Shown here piece after piece: positions 44,074 to 53,885 of a stretch of 64,000 nucleotides of DNA; within the stretch, counting starts at the first letter, position 1, and each line of letters begins with the position of its first letter. The notes beneath the pieces were generated by a model, which ran no database searches, was not told the DNA's origin, and saw only the letters and a program-made list of their open reading frames with translations. The position numbers were made by a program, and so were the translations under genes. The DNA is from Mucilaginibacter lacusdianchii (lineage in GTDB: Bacteria; Bacteroidota; Bacteroidia; Sphingobacteriales; Sphingobacteriaceae), in assembly GCF_009770985.1 (NCBI RefSeq), contig NZ_WSRW01000003.1:186001-250000 (forward strand), written 5' to 3'.

Positions 44074-46260
44074 ATGAAATCAACTATATCTTTTAAAAAG
44101 TTTTTAACTGCAATAGCGGTTTTGTGGATAATGTTCAGTGCCGATGTAGCGATAGCACAAAGCAAAGCCACCTGGATATGGTATCCAGGCGATTACGAAA
44201 TTTGGCTAAGCAATAAAATGCAAAATCGCCGCACCGAGCGCGGCTCGTTCCTTCCGCCGTTCTGGAAACTGGACAGCCATTACGTGTTGATTGATTTTCA
44301 TAAAGATTTTGAAATTTCGGCATCCGAAACTGCCGAAGTTGCCGTAGAGGGACAGTACAATTTAAAAATTGATGGTAAAGCCATTGCCGGATATCCCAAA
44401 AGCATCACACTTCCGGCCGGCAAGCATCGCCTTAGCGTAAAAGTATATAACCAGGCCAGTGTACCTGCGGTATTTGTAAAGAGTGCGCATGTGGTAACCG
44501 ATACCTCTTGGCGGGTTACTTTTGAGGATAAGGAGTGGATTGATGCATCAGGTAAAACCTCTGATATATCCGCCACTCAATACCTGTCGGCTGATGCCTG
44601 GAATTTTAACGAGGCAACGGCATTGCCGTCGGCCTTTCGGCTGCCTACTGTAGCACAATCGGCGGTTAGTCAGGATAAAAAAGGCAATTCCATATTGGTT
44701 GATTTTGGTAAAGAAACCTTCGGCTACATTAAATTACAAGGTGTAAAAGGCAAGGGTAGAGTCAGGTTGTATTACGGCGAATCGAAAGAAGAAGCGCTGG
44801 ATACTTTGGGTGGCGAACTGCTGGACCGTATTGATGTTGACCAACATCAAAGCGGCGATGTAATACTGGATGGTTCACGGGCCTTCCGTTATGTAAACGT
44901 ACAGTTTGACGAGCAGGTGAGCATCAATGAAGTCTCGATGCTGTACGAATATTCGCCGGTTACCCAACGTGGCAGTTTTATCTGTTCCGATGAACAGATT
45001 AATAAGATATGGCAGGTATCAGCGTATACCATGCAGCTCAATACCCGCGAGTTTTTTATCGATGGTATTAAGCGCGACCGCTGGGTATGGTCGGGCGATG
45101 CTTACCAGAGCTATTTGATGAATTACTACCTGTACTTTGATTCGCCAACGGTAACCCGCACACTAATGGCCCTGCGCGGCAAAGATCCGGTAACCAGTCA
45201 CATTAATACCATTATGGATTATACCTTTTACTGGTTTATGGGCATTTATGATTACTACCAGTATACGGGCGATAAAACTTTCATTCAGCAGTTTTATCCT
45301 CGTATGCAAAGCCTGATGAATTACTGCCTGTCGCGCCGCAACAAGGATGGTATGATGGAAGGCCTTACCGGCGATTGGGTATTTATTGACTGGGCAGATG
45401 GCCTGAGCAAAAAGGGCGAAGTAAGCTTTGAGCAACTGCTACTGGCCCGCAGCCTGGAAACAATGGCTTTATGTGCAAATTTAATGCGCGATGCTAAAGG
45501 TGCTACACAATACAACTTATTGGCCAAAGATTTAAAAGCTAAATTGTTTACATACTATTGGAATCCGCAAAAGCATGCGCTGGTACACAGCCGCGTTAAG
45601 GGCAAGGCTACGGAAAACGTTACCCGGTATGCCAATATGTTCTCTATCTTTTTTAACTACTTCACCGAAGCGCAAAAGCAGGATGTGAAAAAGTATGTGT
45701 TGCTGAATAATGATGTTCCTAAAATAACCACCCCATATATGCGCTTTTACGAGCTGGAGGCTTTGTGCGCTATGGGCGAGCAATCCTACGTTTTACAGCA
45801 AATGAAAGATTATTGGGGTGGCATGCTCAACCTGGGCGCAACCTCGTTTTGGGAAGAGTACAATCCCGACAAAAAAGGAGCAGAACATTATGCCATGTAC
45901 GGGCGTCCGTTTGGTAAAAGCTTGTGCCATGCCTGGGGCGCAAGTCCTATCTACCTGTTAGGTAAGTACTACCTTGGCGTAAAACCAACAGCCCCCGGTT
46001 ATCAGCGGTATGTTATTGAACCTAAATTAGGCGGTTTACAGTGGATGGAGGGTGCCGTGCCAATCCCTAACGGCGATATTAAAGTGTATTGCAGCACAAA
46101 ACAGATTAAAGTAAATGCGGCTGAAGGCGATGGTACATTACGTATCAAAAGCAAAACCCTGCCGGTGTGCGAAGGCGCTTCCATTAAGTTGGTTGCAGGT
46201 TACTACGAGATTGCTATCCAAAAAGGAAAGGCATACACGGTAGCCTATAGTGCCTTGTAA
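44074..46260 (+). CDS. Secreted alpha-L-rhamnosidase-type glycosidase (GH78-like, compact form)
   Basis: The 728-residue protein has a signal peptide (DVAIAQ) and starts with KATWIWYPGDYEIWL. A beta-sandwich region is followed by an (alpha/alpha)6 domain with FFIDGIKRDRWVWSGDA (about residues 328-344) and GATSFWEEYNPDKKG (Glu near 593), then a C-terminal beta-sandwich. This motif pair marks the branch of Bac_rhamnosid proteins that replace DCPQR by DGIKRD. It lacks the N-terminal fibronectin-like domain of the other two GH78 enzymes. It is the last intact gene of the 18422-46260 operon. Confidence 0.88.
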   Translation: MKSTISFKKFLTAIAVLWIMFSADVAIAQSKATWIWYPGDYEIWLSNKMQNRRTERGSFLPPFWKLDSHYVLIDFHKDFEISASETAEVAVEGQYNLKIDGKAIAGYPKSITLPAGKHRLSVKVYNQASVPAVFVKSAHVVTDTSWRVTFEDKEWIDASGKTSDISATQYLSADAWNFNEATALPSAFRLPTVAQSAVSQDKKGNSILVDFGKETFGYIKLQGVKGKGRVRLYYGESKEEALDTLGGELLDRIDVDQHQSGDVILDGSRAFRYVNVQFDEQVSINEVSMLYEYSPVTQRGSFICSDEQINKIWQVSAYTMQLNTREFFIDGIKRDRWVWSGDAYQSYLMNYYLYFDSPTVTRTLMALRGKDPVTSHINTIMDYTFYWFMGIYDYYQYTGDKTFIQQFYPRMQSLMNYCLSRRNKDGMMEGLTGDWVFIDWADGLSKKGEVSFEQLLLARSLETMALCANLMRDAKGATQYNLLAKDLKAKLFTYYWNPQKHALVHSRVKGKATENVTRYANMFSIFFNYFTEAQKQDVKKYVLLNNDVPKITTPYMRFYELEALCAMGEQSYVLQQMKDYWGGMLNLGATSFWEEYNPDKKGAEHYAMYGRPFGKSLCHAWGASPIYLLGKYYLGVKPTAPGYQRYVIEPKLGGLQWMEGAVPIPNGDIKVYCSTKQIKVNAAEGDGTLRIKSKTLPVCEGASIKLVAGYYEIAIQKGKAYTVAYSAL

Positions 46261-46266
46261 TTGAAC

Positions 46267-46560
46267 ATGATGATAAACAGATACGCTATATGTTTTTTGC
46301 GGGTACTTTATTGAGTGGCAGTATATACACAGCTGGTTGACAAAACGCCGGTAGCTGTATCTAACGCTCCCCAGGTATACCGTGCCGAGCCTTGGAAAAA
46401 TCAATTGGTAAATAGCATTAACCACGAGCCTGCCCGGGCAACCACATGCCTTAAGGAAATGGTAACGAATTTTAAATTCAGACAAAACGGTATCATTATG
46501 ATTTTTACCTGATGCTTCATATCGGTCAACCGGAAACTATCAGTATTTTGAGCGAAAAAA
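46267..46560 (+). pseudogene. Degraded N-terminus of a GH2 LacZ-type gene
   Basis: The 319-bp gap between the 44074 and 46580 genes holds a decayed coding stretch. From an ATG at 46267 the frame reads a short hydrophobic start, hits a TGA at 46312-46314, and then continues as VAVYTQLVDK and QVYRAEPWKNQLVNSINHEP followed by ARAT before losing similarity and ending at a stop near 46512. The pattern WKNQ-VNSINHEPARAT is the well-known N-terminal signature of LacZ-type GH2 enzymes (WxNPxVxSINREPxxAT). No TIM barrel remains. A later fragment (SYRSTGNYQ) in another frame may be more debris. I infer a deleted beta-galactosidase gene. Confidence 0.55.
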
Positions 46561-46579
46561 TAAAAGGCTGTTACCAGCT

Positions 46580-49500
46580 ATGATAAAAAAAACTTTCTTT
46601 TTTACACTTGCTTGTTGCTGTGTTACATTGATACAGGGTTTTGCACAGGTCCGTAAGGCTGCCGCAAAAATTAATCTCGACCAGATATTTCAGCACCCGC
46701 CCGAATCGGCCAAGCCTTGGGTGTTTTGGTACTGGATGCAAGCCAGCGTGAGTAACGCCGGTATTACTGCCGATTTGGAGGCCATGAAGCAAGCCGGTTT
46801 GGGAGGGGCTTACCTGATGCCGATTAAAGGCCCGGCAAATCCACCCTATATCAATCCGCCGGTTGTACAGCTTACACCCGAATGGTGGGACATGGTTCGC
46901 TTTGCATTCAAAGAAGCCAACAGACTGGGCTTAAAGATGGCTCTGCACGATAGCGATGGTTTTGCTTTAGCTGGTGGCCCATGGATTACGCCTGAACTAT
47001 CGATGCAGAAAGTAGTGTGGTCGGAAACAAATGTAAGTGGCGGAAAACTTTTTAACGATACTTTGCAAAGACCCGAGAGTTATAAGGGTTACTACAAAGA
47101 TATTACTGTATTGGCGTACCCATCACCGGTTGGCACAGGTATATCTACCAAAACCATTGTTCCCAAGATTACTACGAGTATTCCTAACACGGATGTACAA
47201 TATTTAGCCGATCCAGGCAATAAAAAGACATTCAGCAGCAACGATTCTTGTTGGTTGCAATTAACTTTTTCGGAACCTTTTACCTGCCGGTCGCTGGTTA
47301 TCCATACCAACTCCAGCAACTACCAGGCACAGCGCCTTTTATTGCAGGTGAGTGATGACGGCAAAGCATTTCGCGCTGTGGGCCGCTTAGATGCACCACG
47401 CCATGGCTGGCAGGATAACGATGCCGATGTTACGCATAGCATTATACCTACAACTGCGCGTTATTTTCGCTTCATTTACAATAAGGAAGGCTCGGAACCA
47501 GGAGCCGAGGATTTAGATTTTGCCAAATGGAAACCTACATTGAAGTTATCGGGTATTGAGCTATCATCCGAACCGCGTATTCATCAGTACGAGGGTAAAA
47601 GCGGTGCAGTGTGGCGCATCAGTAAACATACCTCTGCCCAGCAGTTACCCGCTTCGTTATGTGTGCATAAAGATAAAATTATTGATATTACTGATAAGTT
47701 AGATGCCAGTGGGCGCCTGCATTGGAACGTGCCTGCCGGGCAGTGGACCATATTACGCATAGGCCATACTTCTACCGGGCATACCAACGCAACCGGTGGT
47801 GGCGGTATTGGTTTAGAATGCGATAAGTTTAATCCCGAAGCTATCAAACTACAATACACCAAGTGGTTTGGCGAAGCGGTGAAACAATTAGGCCCCGACC
47901 TATCCAAAAATGTTTTGAAGGTGTTTCATATAGATAGCTGGGAGTGTGGCAGCCAAAATTGGTCGCCGGTGTTTAGGCAGGAGTTTCAGAAACGCAGGGG
48001 ATATGATATTGTACCTTACTTGCCCGTAATGGCTGGCATACCAGTGCAGAGTGCCGAGCAGTCGGAAAAAGTATTGACTGATGTGCGTAAAACCATTGCC
48101 GAACTGGTGGTGGATAAATTTTACGGTACCATGGCCCAATTGGCACATGCGCAAGGTTGCACGTTTACTGCCGAAAGTATTGCCCCCACCATGACCAGCG
48201 ATGGTTTATTGCACTACAGCAAAGTAGATGTGCCTATGGGCGAATTTTGGCTGCGTAGCCCCACACACGATAAGCCTAATGATATGCTTGATGCCATATC
48301 AGGTGGGCATATTTACGGTAAAAATATTATTCAATCAGAATCTTTCACCGAGTTGCGCATGATGTGGGATGAACACCCCGGTATGTTGAAAATCGCCGCC
48401 GACCGAAACCTGGCGTTGGGCATAAACCGTTTTGTGTTTCATGTAAATACCCACAACCCCTGGACGGACCGTAAACCCGGCATGACACTGGATGGTATCG
48501 GCCTCTTTTTTCAGCGCGATCAAACCTGGTGGAAACCCGGCCGGGCTTGGATGGAATATATGCAGCGTTGCCAGGCAATGCTGCAGGTGGGTAAGCCGGT
48601 TATCGATATAGCGGTTTTTACCGGTGAAGAAATTCCGCGACGATCAGTTTTACCAGACCGATTGGTTCCTATACTACCGGGCTTGTTTGGTGCCGAACGT
48701 GTTGCTGCCGAGCAGAAACGTTTGGCAAACGTAGGCACGCCTATGCGTACCATTCCGATAGGGGTTAATAGCGGAGCCAACATGACGGATGCGGAAAATT
48801 GGATTAACCCGCTGCATGGTTACGCCTACGACTCCTTTAACCCCGACGCACTGTTGCATTTGGCTAAAGTAGTAAATGGCAGAGTAGAACTGCCTGGCGG
48901 CGCGAGCTATAAAGTGTTGGTGATGCCAGGAGCTACTAAAATGTCGCCTAACGGTGATGTGCTATCGGCAGAGGTAAAGCAGCGTTTGCAGGAGCTGGTA
49001 AATGATGGTGCAAACATCGTTATCGACAACCAACTTCAGGTAAAGCAAGCCGGAAAAGGCCGGTTGTTACCAGTACCTTATCAAGCCTCAACTTTCAGCG
49101 AAATTAATTTGCAGCCTGATGTGATTTTCACAGACTCGTCTGGTACCGTTGCAGAAAACGTAGCTTGGACGCACCGAGCTGCGCCGTCATTGGATATTTA
49201 TTTCATCTCTAATCAAAACGATGCAGAGCGCACGGTAAACCTGTCTTTGCGATTAGCTGGTCGCGTTCCCGAATTGTTTGATCCGGTAACAGGGACGATT
49301 CGGCTGGCTGACAACTGGCAAATGAAAAACGGCCGCACATTATTGCCTTTGCATTTGCTAGCTGGTGAGTCGGTTTTTGCGGTGTTCAGAAAAGCCGGTA
49401 CGCCAACACAAGTTCATGCCGGTAACAATGCATTAGCAGTAAAACCTATACAAACGCTTAAACAGGATTGGCAAGTAACTTTCGATGCAAAAATGGGTGG

Positions 49501-49924
49501 CCCTAAAGATCCGGTACGTTTTACGCAATTGCAAAACTGGGGCAGCATGGTCGACCCGGCTGTTAAGTATTATTCGGGCACGGCCGCTTACCAGCAGACG
49601 TTTAACTGGAATCAAAAGATTTCTAAAAGCGTATGGCTGGATGTAGGGCAGGTGAATAACATTGCCGAAGTTTATGTGAATAACATTTCATGCGGTGTGG
49701 TTTGGACGGCTCCTTATCGGGTAGACATTAGCAAAGCCCTAAAGCCAGGCAACAATACCATTCGCATTGAGGTTGCCAATACATGGGCTAACCGATTAAT
49801 AGGCGATCATGGTTTGCCTAAAGAAAAGCAAATTACCTGGACCAACGCACCTTACCGTTTAGAAGGCAAACCGTTATTGCCGGCAGGTTTGTTGGGCCCG
49901 GTAACCTTGCAAAAAGTTAAGTAA
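46580..49924 (+). CDS. Secreted GH106 alpha-L-rhamnosidase
   Basis: The 1114-residue protein has a signal peptide (FAQ near residue 22) and opens with the GH106 hallmark PESAKPWVFWYWMQASVSN followed by GITADLEAMKQAGLGG. The catalytic TIM-barrel region includes HIDSWECGSQNW (near 450) and FTAESIAPTMTSDG (near 528). A jelly-roll at the C-terminus (YQQTFNWNQKISKSVWLDVG to TWANRLIGDHGLP) is typical of the family. GH106 enzymes remove alpha-L-rhamnose from rhamnogalacturonan side chains, including RG-II. With a GH2 remnant in between, it may or may not be transcribed with the upstream operon. Confidence 0.93.
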   Translation: MIKKTFFFTLACCCVTLIQGFAQVRKAAAKINLDQIFQHPPESAKPWVFWYWMQASVSNAGITADLEAMKQAGLGGAYLMPIKGPANPPYINPPVVQLTPEWWDMVRFAFKEANRLGLKMALHDSDGFALAGGPWITPELSMQKVVWSETNVSGGKLFNDTLQRPESYKGYYKDITVLAYPSPVGTGISTKTIVPKITTSIPNTDVQYLADPGNKKTFSSNDSCWLQLTFSEPFTCRSLVIHTNSSNYQAQRLLLQVSDDGKAFRAVGRLDAPRHGWQDNDADVTHSIIPTTARYFRFIYNKEGSEPGAEDLDFAKWKPTLKLSGIELSSEPRIHQYEGKSGAVWRISKHTSAQQLPASLCVHKDKIIDITDKLDASGRLHWNVPAGQWTILRIGHTSTGHTNATGGGGIGLECDKFNPEAIKLQYTKWFGEAVKQLGPDLSKNVLKVFHIDSWECGSQNWSPVFRQEFQKRRGYDIVPYLPVMAGIPVQSAEQSEKVLTDVRKTIAELVVDKFYGTMAQLAHAQGCTFTAESIAPTMTSDGLLHYSKVDVPMGEFWLRSPTHDKPNDMLDAISGGHIYGKNIIQSESFTELRMMWDEHPGMLKIAADRNLALGINRFVFHVNTHNPWTDRKPGMTLDGIGLFFQRDQTWWKPGRAWMEYMQRCQAMLQVGKPVIDIAVFTGEEIPRRSVLPDRLVPILPGLFGAERVAAEQKRLANVGTPMRTIPIGVNSGANMTDAENWINPLHGYAYDSFNPDALLHLAKVVNGRVELPGGASYKVLVMPGATKMSPNGDVLSAEVKQRLQELVNDGANIVIDNQLQVKQAGKGRLLPVPYQASTFSEINLQPDVIFTDSSGTVAENVAWTHRAAPSLDIYFISNQNDAERTVNLSLRLAGRVPELFDPVTGTIRLADNWQMKNGRTLLPLHLLAGESVFAVFRKAGTPTQVHAGNNALAVKPIQTLKQDWQVTFDAKMGGPKDPVRFTQLQNWGSMVDPAVKYYSGTAAYQQTFNWNQKISKSVWLDVGQVNNIAEVYVNNISCGVVWTAPYRVDISKALKPGNNTIRIEVANTWANRLIGDHGLPKEKQITWTNAPYRLEGKPLLPAGLLGPVTLQKVK

Positions 49925-50021
49925 GATACTCCCGCTGGGGCAACTGCGGACATGTTGATATGGAAACATGGGTATCGTTAGGCAGGTAAATCAAAGTAAC
50001 GATTCTGTCATTTCGAGTGAT

Positions 50022-50065
50022 AACTTTTTTAAAGCAATTAGCAGAATTGCATGCTTTAAAGTTTT
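50022..50065. terminator. Hairpin between the convergent GH106 and DUF5703 genes
   Basis: AACTTT and AAAGCA (separated by three T, 50022-50036) pair with TGCTTTAAAGTT (50052-50063), with an inner GCAATT/AATTGC stem and T or A runs on the respective sides. Placed between two convergent genes, it probably terminates transcription from both directions. Confidence 0.7.
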
Positions 50066-50089
50066 CTCACTATCGCTAGAGGTGATAAG

Positions 50090-52399
50090 TTATTTTAGCA
50101 TATTCACAACATCCTGCCGCCGCGATTCAGGCAACACTTTCAAGTTTTCCACATGGCCGTTTTTAACCGTAGCTTCAATAGTAGTGTTGTAAGGGGCACG
50201 CAGTTTAAAATGTACATCCCATGTTTTGGGCCAGGCGGGGAATAGTAAAATCTTTTTGCCGTCAACCTGTAGCAGCATTTCCTGTAAGCCTATCACGCCG
50301 GAGCCGCCCCAATTGTGGTCGGGTGTCCAATCGTAGCCGGGGCCCCAGAACGCCGGAAAGCGCCTGCCGGAATCTTTCAGTTTAAATGTAGTCAGTTGGG
50401 CGGCTTCGTCCGTTAACCCTAACCGGGCAGCGAAAATATTGTCTTGCTTCCAGCCAACGCCGCTTCTAAATTTTACCGCCAGGGTATCATACTTCCATGT
50501 ATTAATGGCTACGTCCAAATCAGGCTTGCCCACACCGTATATTCCCCACGGAAAAACAGGATACAACTGCATCGATTCGGTATTATTTACCCGCTCCCAA
50601 GTTATAGCTGGTGATATGGTTTTATGCCCATCAAATTCGCGGAAATTTATTGGTGGAATTCGGTTGAGCATCACTGTCCAGCTTTCGCGTTGCTCAGCAC
50701 TTAAGTAATGTTCCGGTAATTCCAGCAAACGTGTAAGTACCGTTTTTAAAGCCGCAATGGTAGAGGTGGAGTTGTAAGCCATTTTGTAAGTTTCGCCACC
50801 AGCGCCCGGATATAGCACCAAATTTCCGTTGCCATCAAAGGTTTTGTTACTTCTGTTACGGGCTAGATATTGATAGTGCTCGTTAAAGAAGGTAAGGCAG
50901 CTTTCAATAAAAGGTATGTAGTCCGATATATTTCTACCTTCGTAGCGTTCTGTTTCCAGCATCATTAGGCAAAATTCTAGTACGGTATCCCATTCATATT
51001 CCAGCCAGGCATTGTATTCAACACCTTTATCAAAACTGGTCGGGCGTTTAAAGCCATACTCGGCTATGTTGGGCAAACCAAAGTTTTCCAGCTGCTCGGT
51101 AAAGCAGGCTCCATCATGGTTCCAGTATACTTTTGAACGAAGCTCTGCATTATGCAGCGAGCGCAGATAAAAATCGAACTGCGGTTTCATCATATCCCAA
51201 TCGCCGCTTTTCAGCATTGGGAAATAAACCAGTCGCTGGTTCTGCGCCGTCATTAAGCCGCCGCCCCAGTTCCTGAAATCGGGCGTTAATTTAATATCTG
51301 TGTTAGTAAGCTCAGGATCGTAAGTAAACAAGCCTCCGTTAAATTTTGTGGGATATTGCCCATAAGCATTACAGCCCAGCATATAGCGAAACAATTGATA
51401 ATTGCGGCCCACTTGCCATTCAGTTGTAGTTTGAGGATTGTTAATAAAAACAAAACTCCGGTTCCAGTAGGCTTTCCACCAGTTAGCCGTATTCTGTTCG
51501 GCTTGTTTGGCCTTACTTGTCGCTTCCTTTACAATTTCTTGCAACCCGGTTTGCCATTGGCTAACGGATGGTGTTTGCTCGGTATATAGATAAACTTGGA
51601 CGCTTTGTTTGCGAGTGGGCTTAATACTTTTTAGTTGCCAGCCTTTAAACGCCGTACTGAGGTACTGGCCGCTGTAAGTACCTGCAGGAGCCATATTTGC
51701 CGCCGCCATGTATCCGCCAAACGTCAGGTTTTTCAAGGGATTAAATAGTTGTGGTTTTACACTATCCAGCCCTTCATGTTGTACCGTAGCATCAAATATA
51801 GTACTGTCTTTATTGTGATGATAAAACAGGATGCCGTTGTTTTGAATGGTAACTACATCTTTATACGTTTTAATATCTGTACGGGGCGACCACTTCCATG
51901 AGTTTTGATTATTCTCTCGTCCTTTAATAGGCCGGTCTTCAAACCGCCAATTTTCATAACTAGCCAATGTAGTTACTGGTTGATTGCTCTGTACATCCAC
52001 ATGTACAACTGGCCTGAAAACATCTACCCATACTTTTATGCGGGCCGAAAGTTTACCGTCTCTATCCTGAATAGTAACCGCACCATCTTGCAGGGTAAGT
52101 TGCTGCTTAAAATTTTGCCCCGTCAGCGGATTTGGCTGCATTTTAATGCGTACCCGCCCCAATTTTAAAAAGCTATTGTTTTCATCGAAAGTGCCGCTTT
52201 TGGATAAATAAAACAGGAGCTCGCCATTTTCTACCCAAACGTTCAAGCCAATATCGCCACCGCCACAGGGCATGGATTCGCCCGAGTTTTTACTTTGGCT
52301 CGTCCAGGTAAGGTTGTTTTGTTGCAATTCTGCCGGTTGTGCCAACGAACTTGCTACCGCAACAAGCAGAATAAAAAAGGTCAGGAAAGCTAATTTCAT
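50090..52399 (-). CDS. Secreted DUF5703 protein ((alpha/alpha)6 glycosidase-like, GH95-related)
   Basis: The 769-residue protein has a signal peptide ending SLAQ and begins with NLTWTSQSKNSGESMPCGGG and DIGLNVWVENG, the start of DUF5703, a beta-supersandwich distantly like that of GH95 and GH65. The following (alpha/alpha)6 region contains WYQVG-like TEWQVGRNYQLFRYML, YWNHDGACFTEQ and NAWLEYEWDTVLEF, with candidate catalytic acids in the last two. Activity is unknown to me; a GH95-like alpha-fucosidase or galactosidase is a reasonable guess. It is the last gene of the minus-strand operon fbp-SASA-DUF5703, 12 bp after the esterase. Confidence 0.78.
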   Translation of the reverse strand: MKLAFLTFFILLVAVASSLAQPAELQQNNLTWTSQSKNSGESMPCGGGDIGLNVWVENGELLFYLSKSGTFDENNSFLKLGRVRIKMQPNPLTGQNFKQQLTLQDGAVTIQDRDGKLSARIKVWVDVFRPVVHVDVQSNQPVTTLASYENWRFEDRPIKGRENNQNSWKWSPRTDIKTYKDVVTIQNNGILFYHHNKDSTIFDATVQHEGLDSVKPQLFNPLKNLTFGGYMAAANMAPAGTYSGQYLSTAFKGWQLKSIKPTRKQSVQVYLYTEQTPSVSQWQTGLQEIVKEATSKAKQAEQNTANWWKAYWNRSFVFINNPQTTTEWQVGRNYQLFRYMLGCNAYGQYPTKFNGGLFTYDPELTNTDIKLTPDFRNWGGGLMTAQNQRLVYFPMLKSGDWDMMKPQFDFYLRSLHNAELRSKVYWNHDGACFTEQLENFGLPNIAEYGFKRPTSFDKGVEYNAWLEYEWDTVLEFCLMMLETERYEGRNISDYIPFIESCLTFFNEHYQYLARNRSNKTFDGNGNLVLYPGAGGETYKMAYNSTSTIAALKTVLTRLLELPEHYLSAEQRESWTVMLNRIPPINFREFDGHKTISPAITWERVNNTESMQLYPVFPWGIYGVGKPDLDVAINTWKYDTLAVKFRSGVGWKQDNIFAARLGLTDEAAQLTTFKLKDSGRRFPAFWGPGYDWTPDHNWGGSGVIGLQEMLLQVDGKKILLFPAWPKTWDVHFKLRAPYNTTIEATVKNGHVENLKVLPESRRQDVVNMLK

Positions 52400-52411
52400 G
52401 AAGACTAAAAT

Positions 52412-53845
52412 TTACCAAGCGTCTGTACGGAACGAAGATACCGGTAAACCTTCGGTGCTGTATAAATCGCCCACAATAAAATCGCGGAAAGCGTACCGAA
52501 CGGCTACAGGTTCTTTCACATCCGGTGCTGATACAGAAATCGAACTGCCATAGATAACCGCTTTTGCGGGATGAAACACCTTATCTTTCCCGGCAATTTC
52601 AAAGCTGTTTAACTCTTTTCCAAATGAGGTAAGACCGTTAGTCGCGTTAGTAAATTTTACGACGGCAATATTGCCGTTAATGGTTACAGATTCATAATCT
52701 GGACTGGCATAGCCAAAGCCTTTCAAACCGTAAGTTTGTGCCAGGGCCAGGTAAGCCAAACGTGTGCCGCCAGGTTCTTTATGTGCCGGGTGAATAGAAG
52801 CTTGCTCACCTATATCCATCAGCACCGCCATACCACTGTTTGGGATGGTTTTTTGAGATTTGCGCTGTGCATCCCTTAAATAAGCAGAATTATACTTGCC
52901 GCCCGAGTTGTACGGTGGCAATTGCGCATAATCATAAGGTGCAATCTGTGCGTAATAGAAAGGGAAATTGCCTTCATTCCATAATTCACGCCAGCGGGTT
53001 ACCATAGCCGGAAATAGCTTTTCATATTGGTCGGGCCGGTCATAGTTTGATTCGCCCTGGTACCATATGCAACCTTTGATGCCGTAACCAATAACCGGGT
53101 AAAGCATGGCATTGTATAAGGTAGTAGGGGTGCGGCTTACCGCTTTAATAGAATCAGTTTTAGCCGGAATTTTAATTTCAGGAAAAGCTTTCAGTACATC
53201 CGCATCCATCCAAGCTTCTATGGAAGAGCCGCCGTAGCTTACATTGATTAAACCAATCGGCACATTCAACATCTCGTTCAGTAAGCGGCCAAAATAATAG
53301 CCGGTAGCGCTGAAGTTGCTCACAAACTCCGGGCTTGCTACATGCCAGGGCGAAGGCTTGCTGTTATTTTGAAGTTCGGTTTTAGATGAGCGCGGTACGG
53401 TATAAATGCGGATGTTGTTATTTTTAGATTTTAGAATAACCTCATTTGAACCAATTATAGGTTGCCCTTTAAAACCTTTCATGGGCATTTCCATGTTCGA
53501 CTGGCCGGTGCATAGCCATACCTCACCAATCATAACATTGTTGAGTTTGGTCGCTTTACCATCGCTGATCGTTAGTGAGTAGGGGCCGCCAGCTGTTGGG
53601 GTAACCACCTTAATTCTCCATTTACCCGAAGCATCTGCCTTACCTTTATAATGCTTGCCGTTCCACGAGGTGATAATATTAATGGTTTTGCCGGCATCAT
53701 CCCAGCCCCAAACTGGTACTTGTGATTGCTGTTGCAGTACCATATCATCAGTAAAAATAGAAGCCAGCTTTACTTGGGCTTTAGTTTGTAATGTTGAAAG
53801 AAGAATAGAAGCAAAACCTATAAAGCTGGTAAATTTTATGCTCAT
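52412..53845 (-). CDS. SASA-family (sialate O-acetylesterase-like) carbohydrate esterase, second copy
   Basis: The 477-residue SGNH hydrolase has a signal peptide (TLQTKAQ, about 24 residues) and a beta-domain before the nucleophile Ser in LCTGQSNMEM (residue 116). The conserved IWYQGESNYDRP block and the DIGEQASIHPAHKEPGG His segment are present. It probably removes acetyl esters from pectic side chains, as the 27472 enzyme may. The pair differ in their N-terminal regions and may act on different positions. It lies 40 bp downstream of fbp and 12 bp upstream of DUF5703 in transcription order. Confidence 0.88.
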   Translation of the reverse strand: MSIKFTSFIGFASILLSTLQTKAQVKLASIFTDDMVLQQQSQVPVWGWDDAGKTINIITSWNGKHYKGKADASGKWRIKVVTPTAGGPYSLTISDGKATKLNNVMIGEVWLCTGQSNMEMPMKGFKGQPIIGSNEVILKSKNNNIRIYTVPRSSKTELQNNSKPSPWHVASPEFVSNFSATGYYFGRLLNEMLNVPIGLINVSYGGSSIEAWMDADVLKAFPEIKIPAKTDSIKAVSRTPTTLYNAMLYPVIGYGIKGCIWYQGESNYDRPDQYEKLFPAMVTRWRELWNEGNFPFYYAQIAPYDYAQLPPYNSGGKYNSAYLRDAQRKSQKTIPNSGMAVLMDIGEQASIHPAHKEPGGTRLAYLALAQTYGLKGFGYASPDYESVTINGNIAVVKFTNATNGLTSFGKELNSFEIAGKDKVFHPAKAVIYGSSISVSAPDVKEPVAVRYAFRDFIVGDLYSTEGLPVSSFRTDAW

Positions 53846-53885
53846 GTAAATGGTTAAGTATGAATTGGGTTAAATATCTGAAAAG

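Noticed and set aside
46315-46512. 65-codon ORF as an independent small gene
   Set aside because: It matches only the N-terminal signature of GH2 enzymes and is joined in frame to a stop-interrupted start; it is better read as a gene remnant.
49968-50192. 74-codon plus-strand ORF between convergent genes
   Set aside because: It spans the terminator hairpin and runs into the antisense of the DUF5703 gene.
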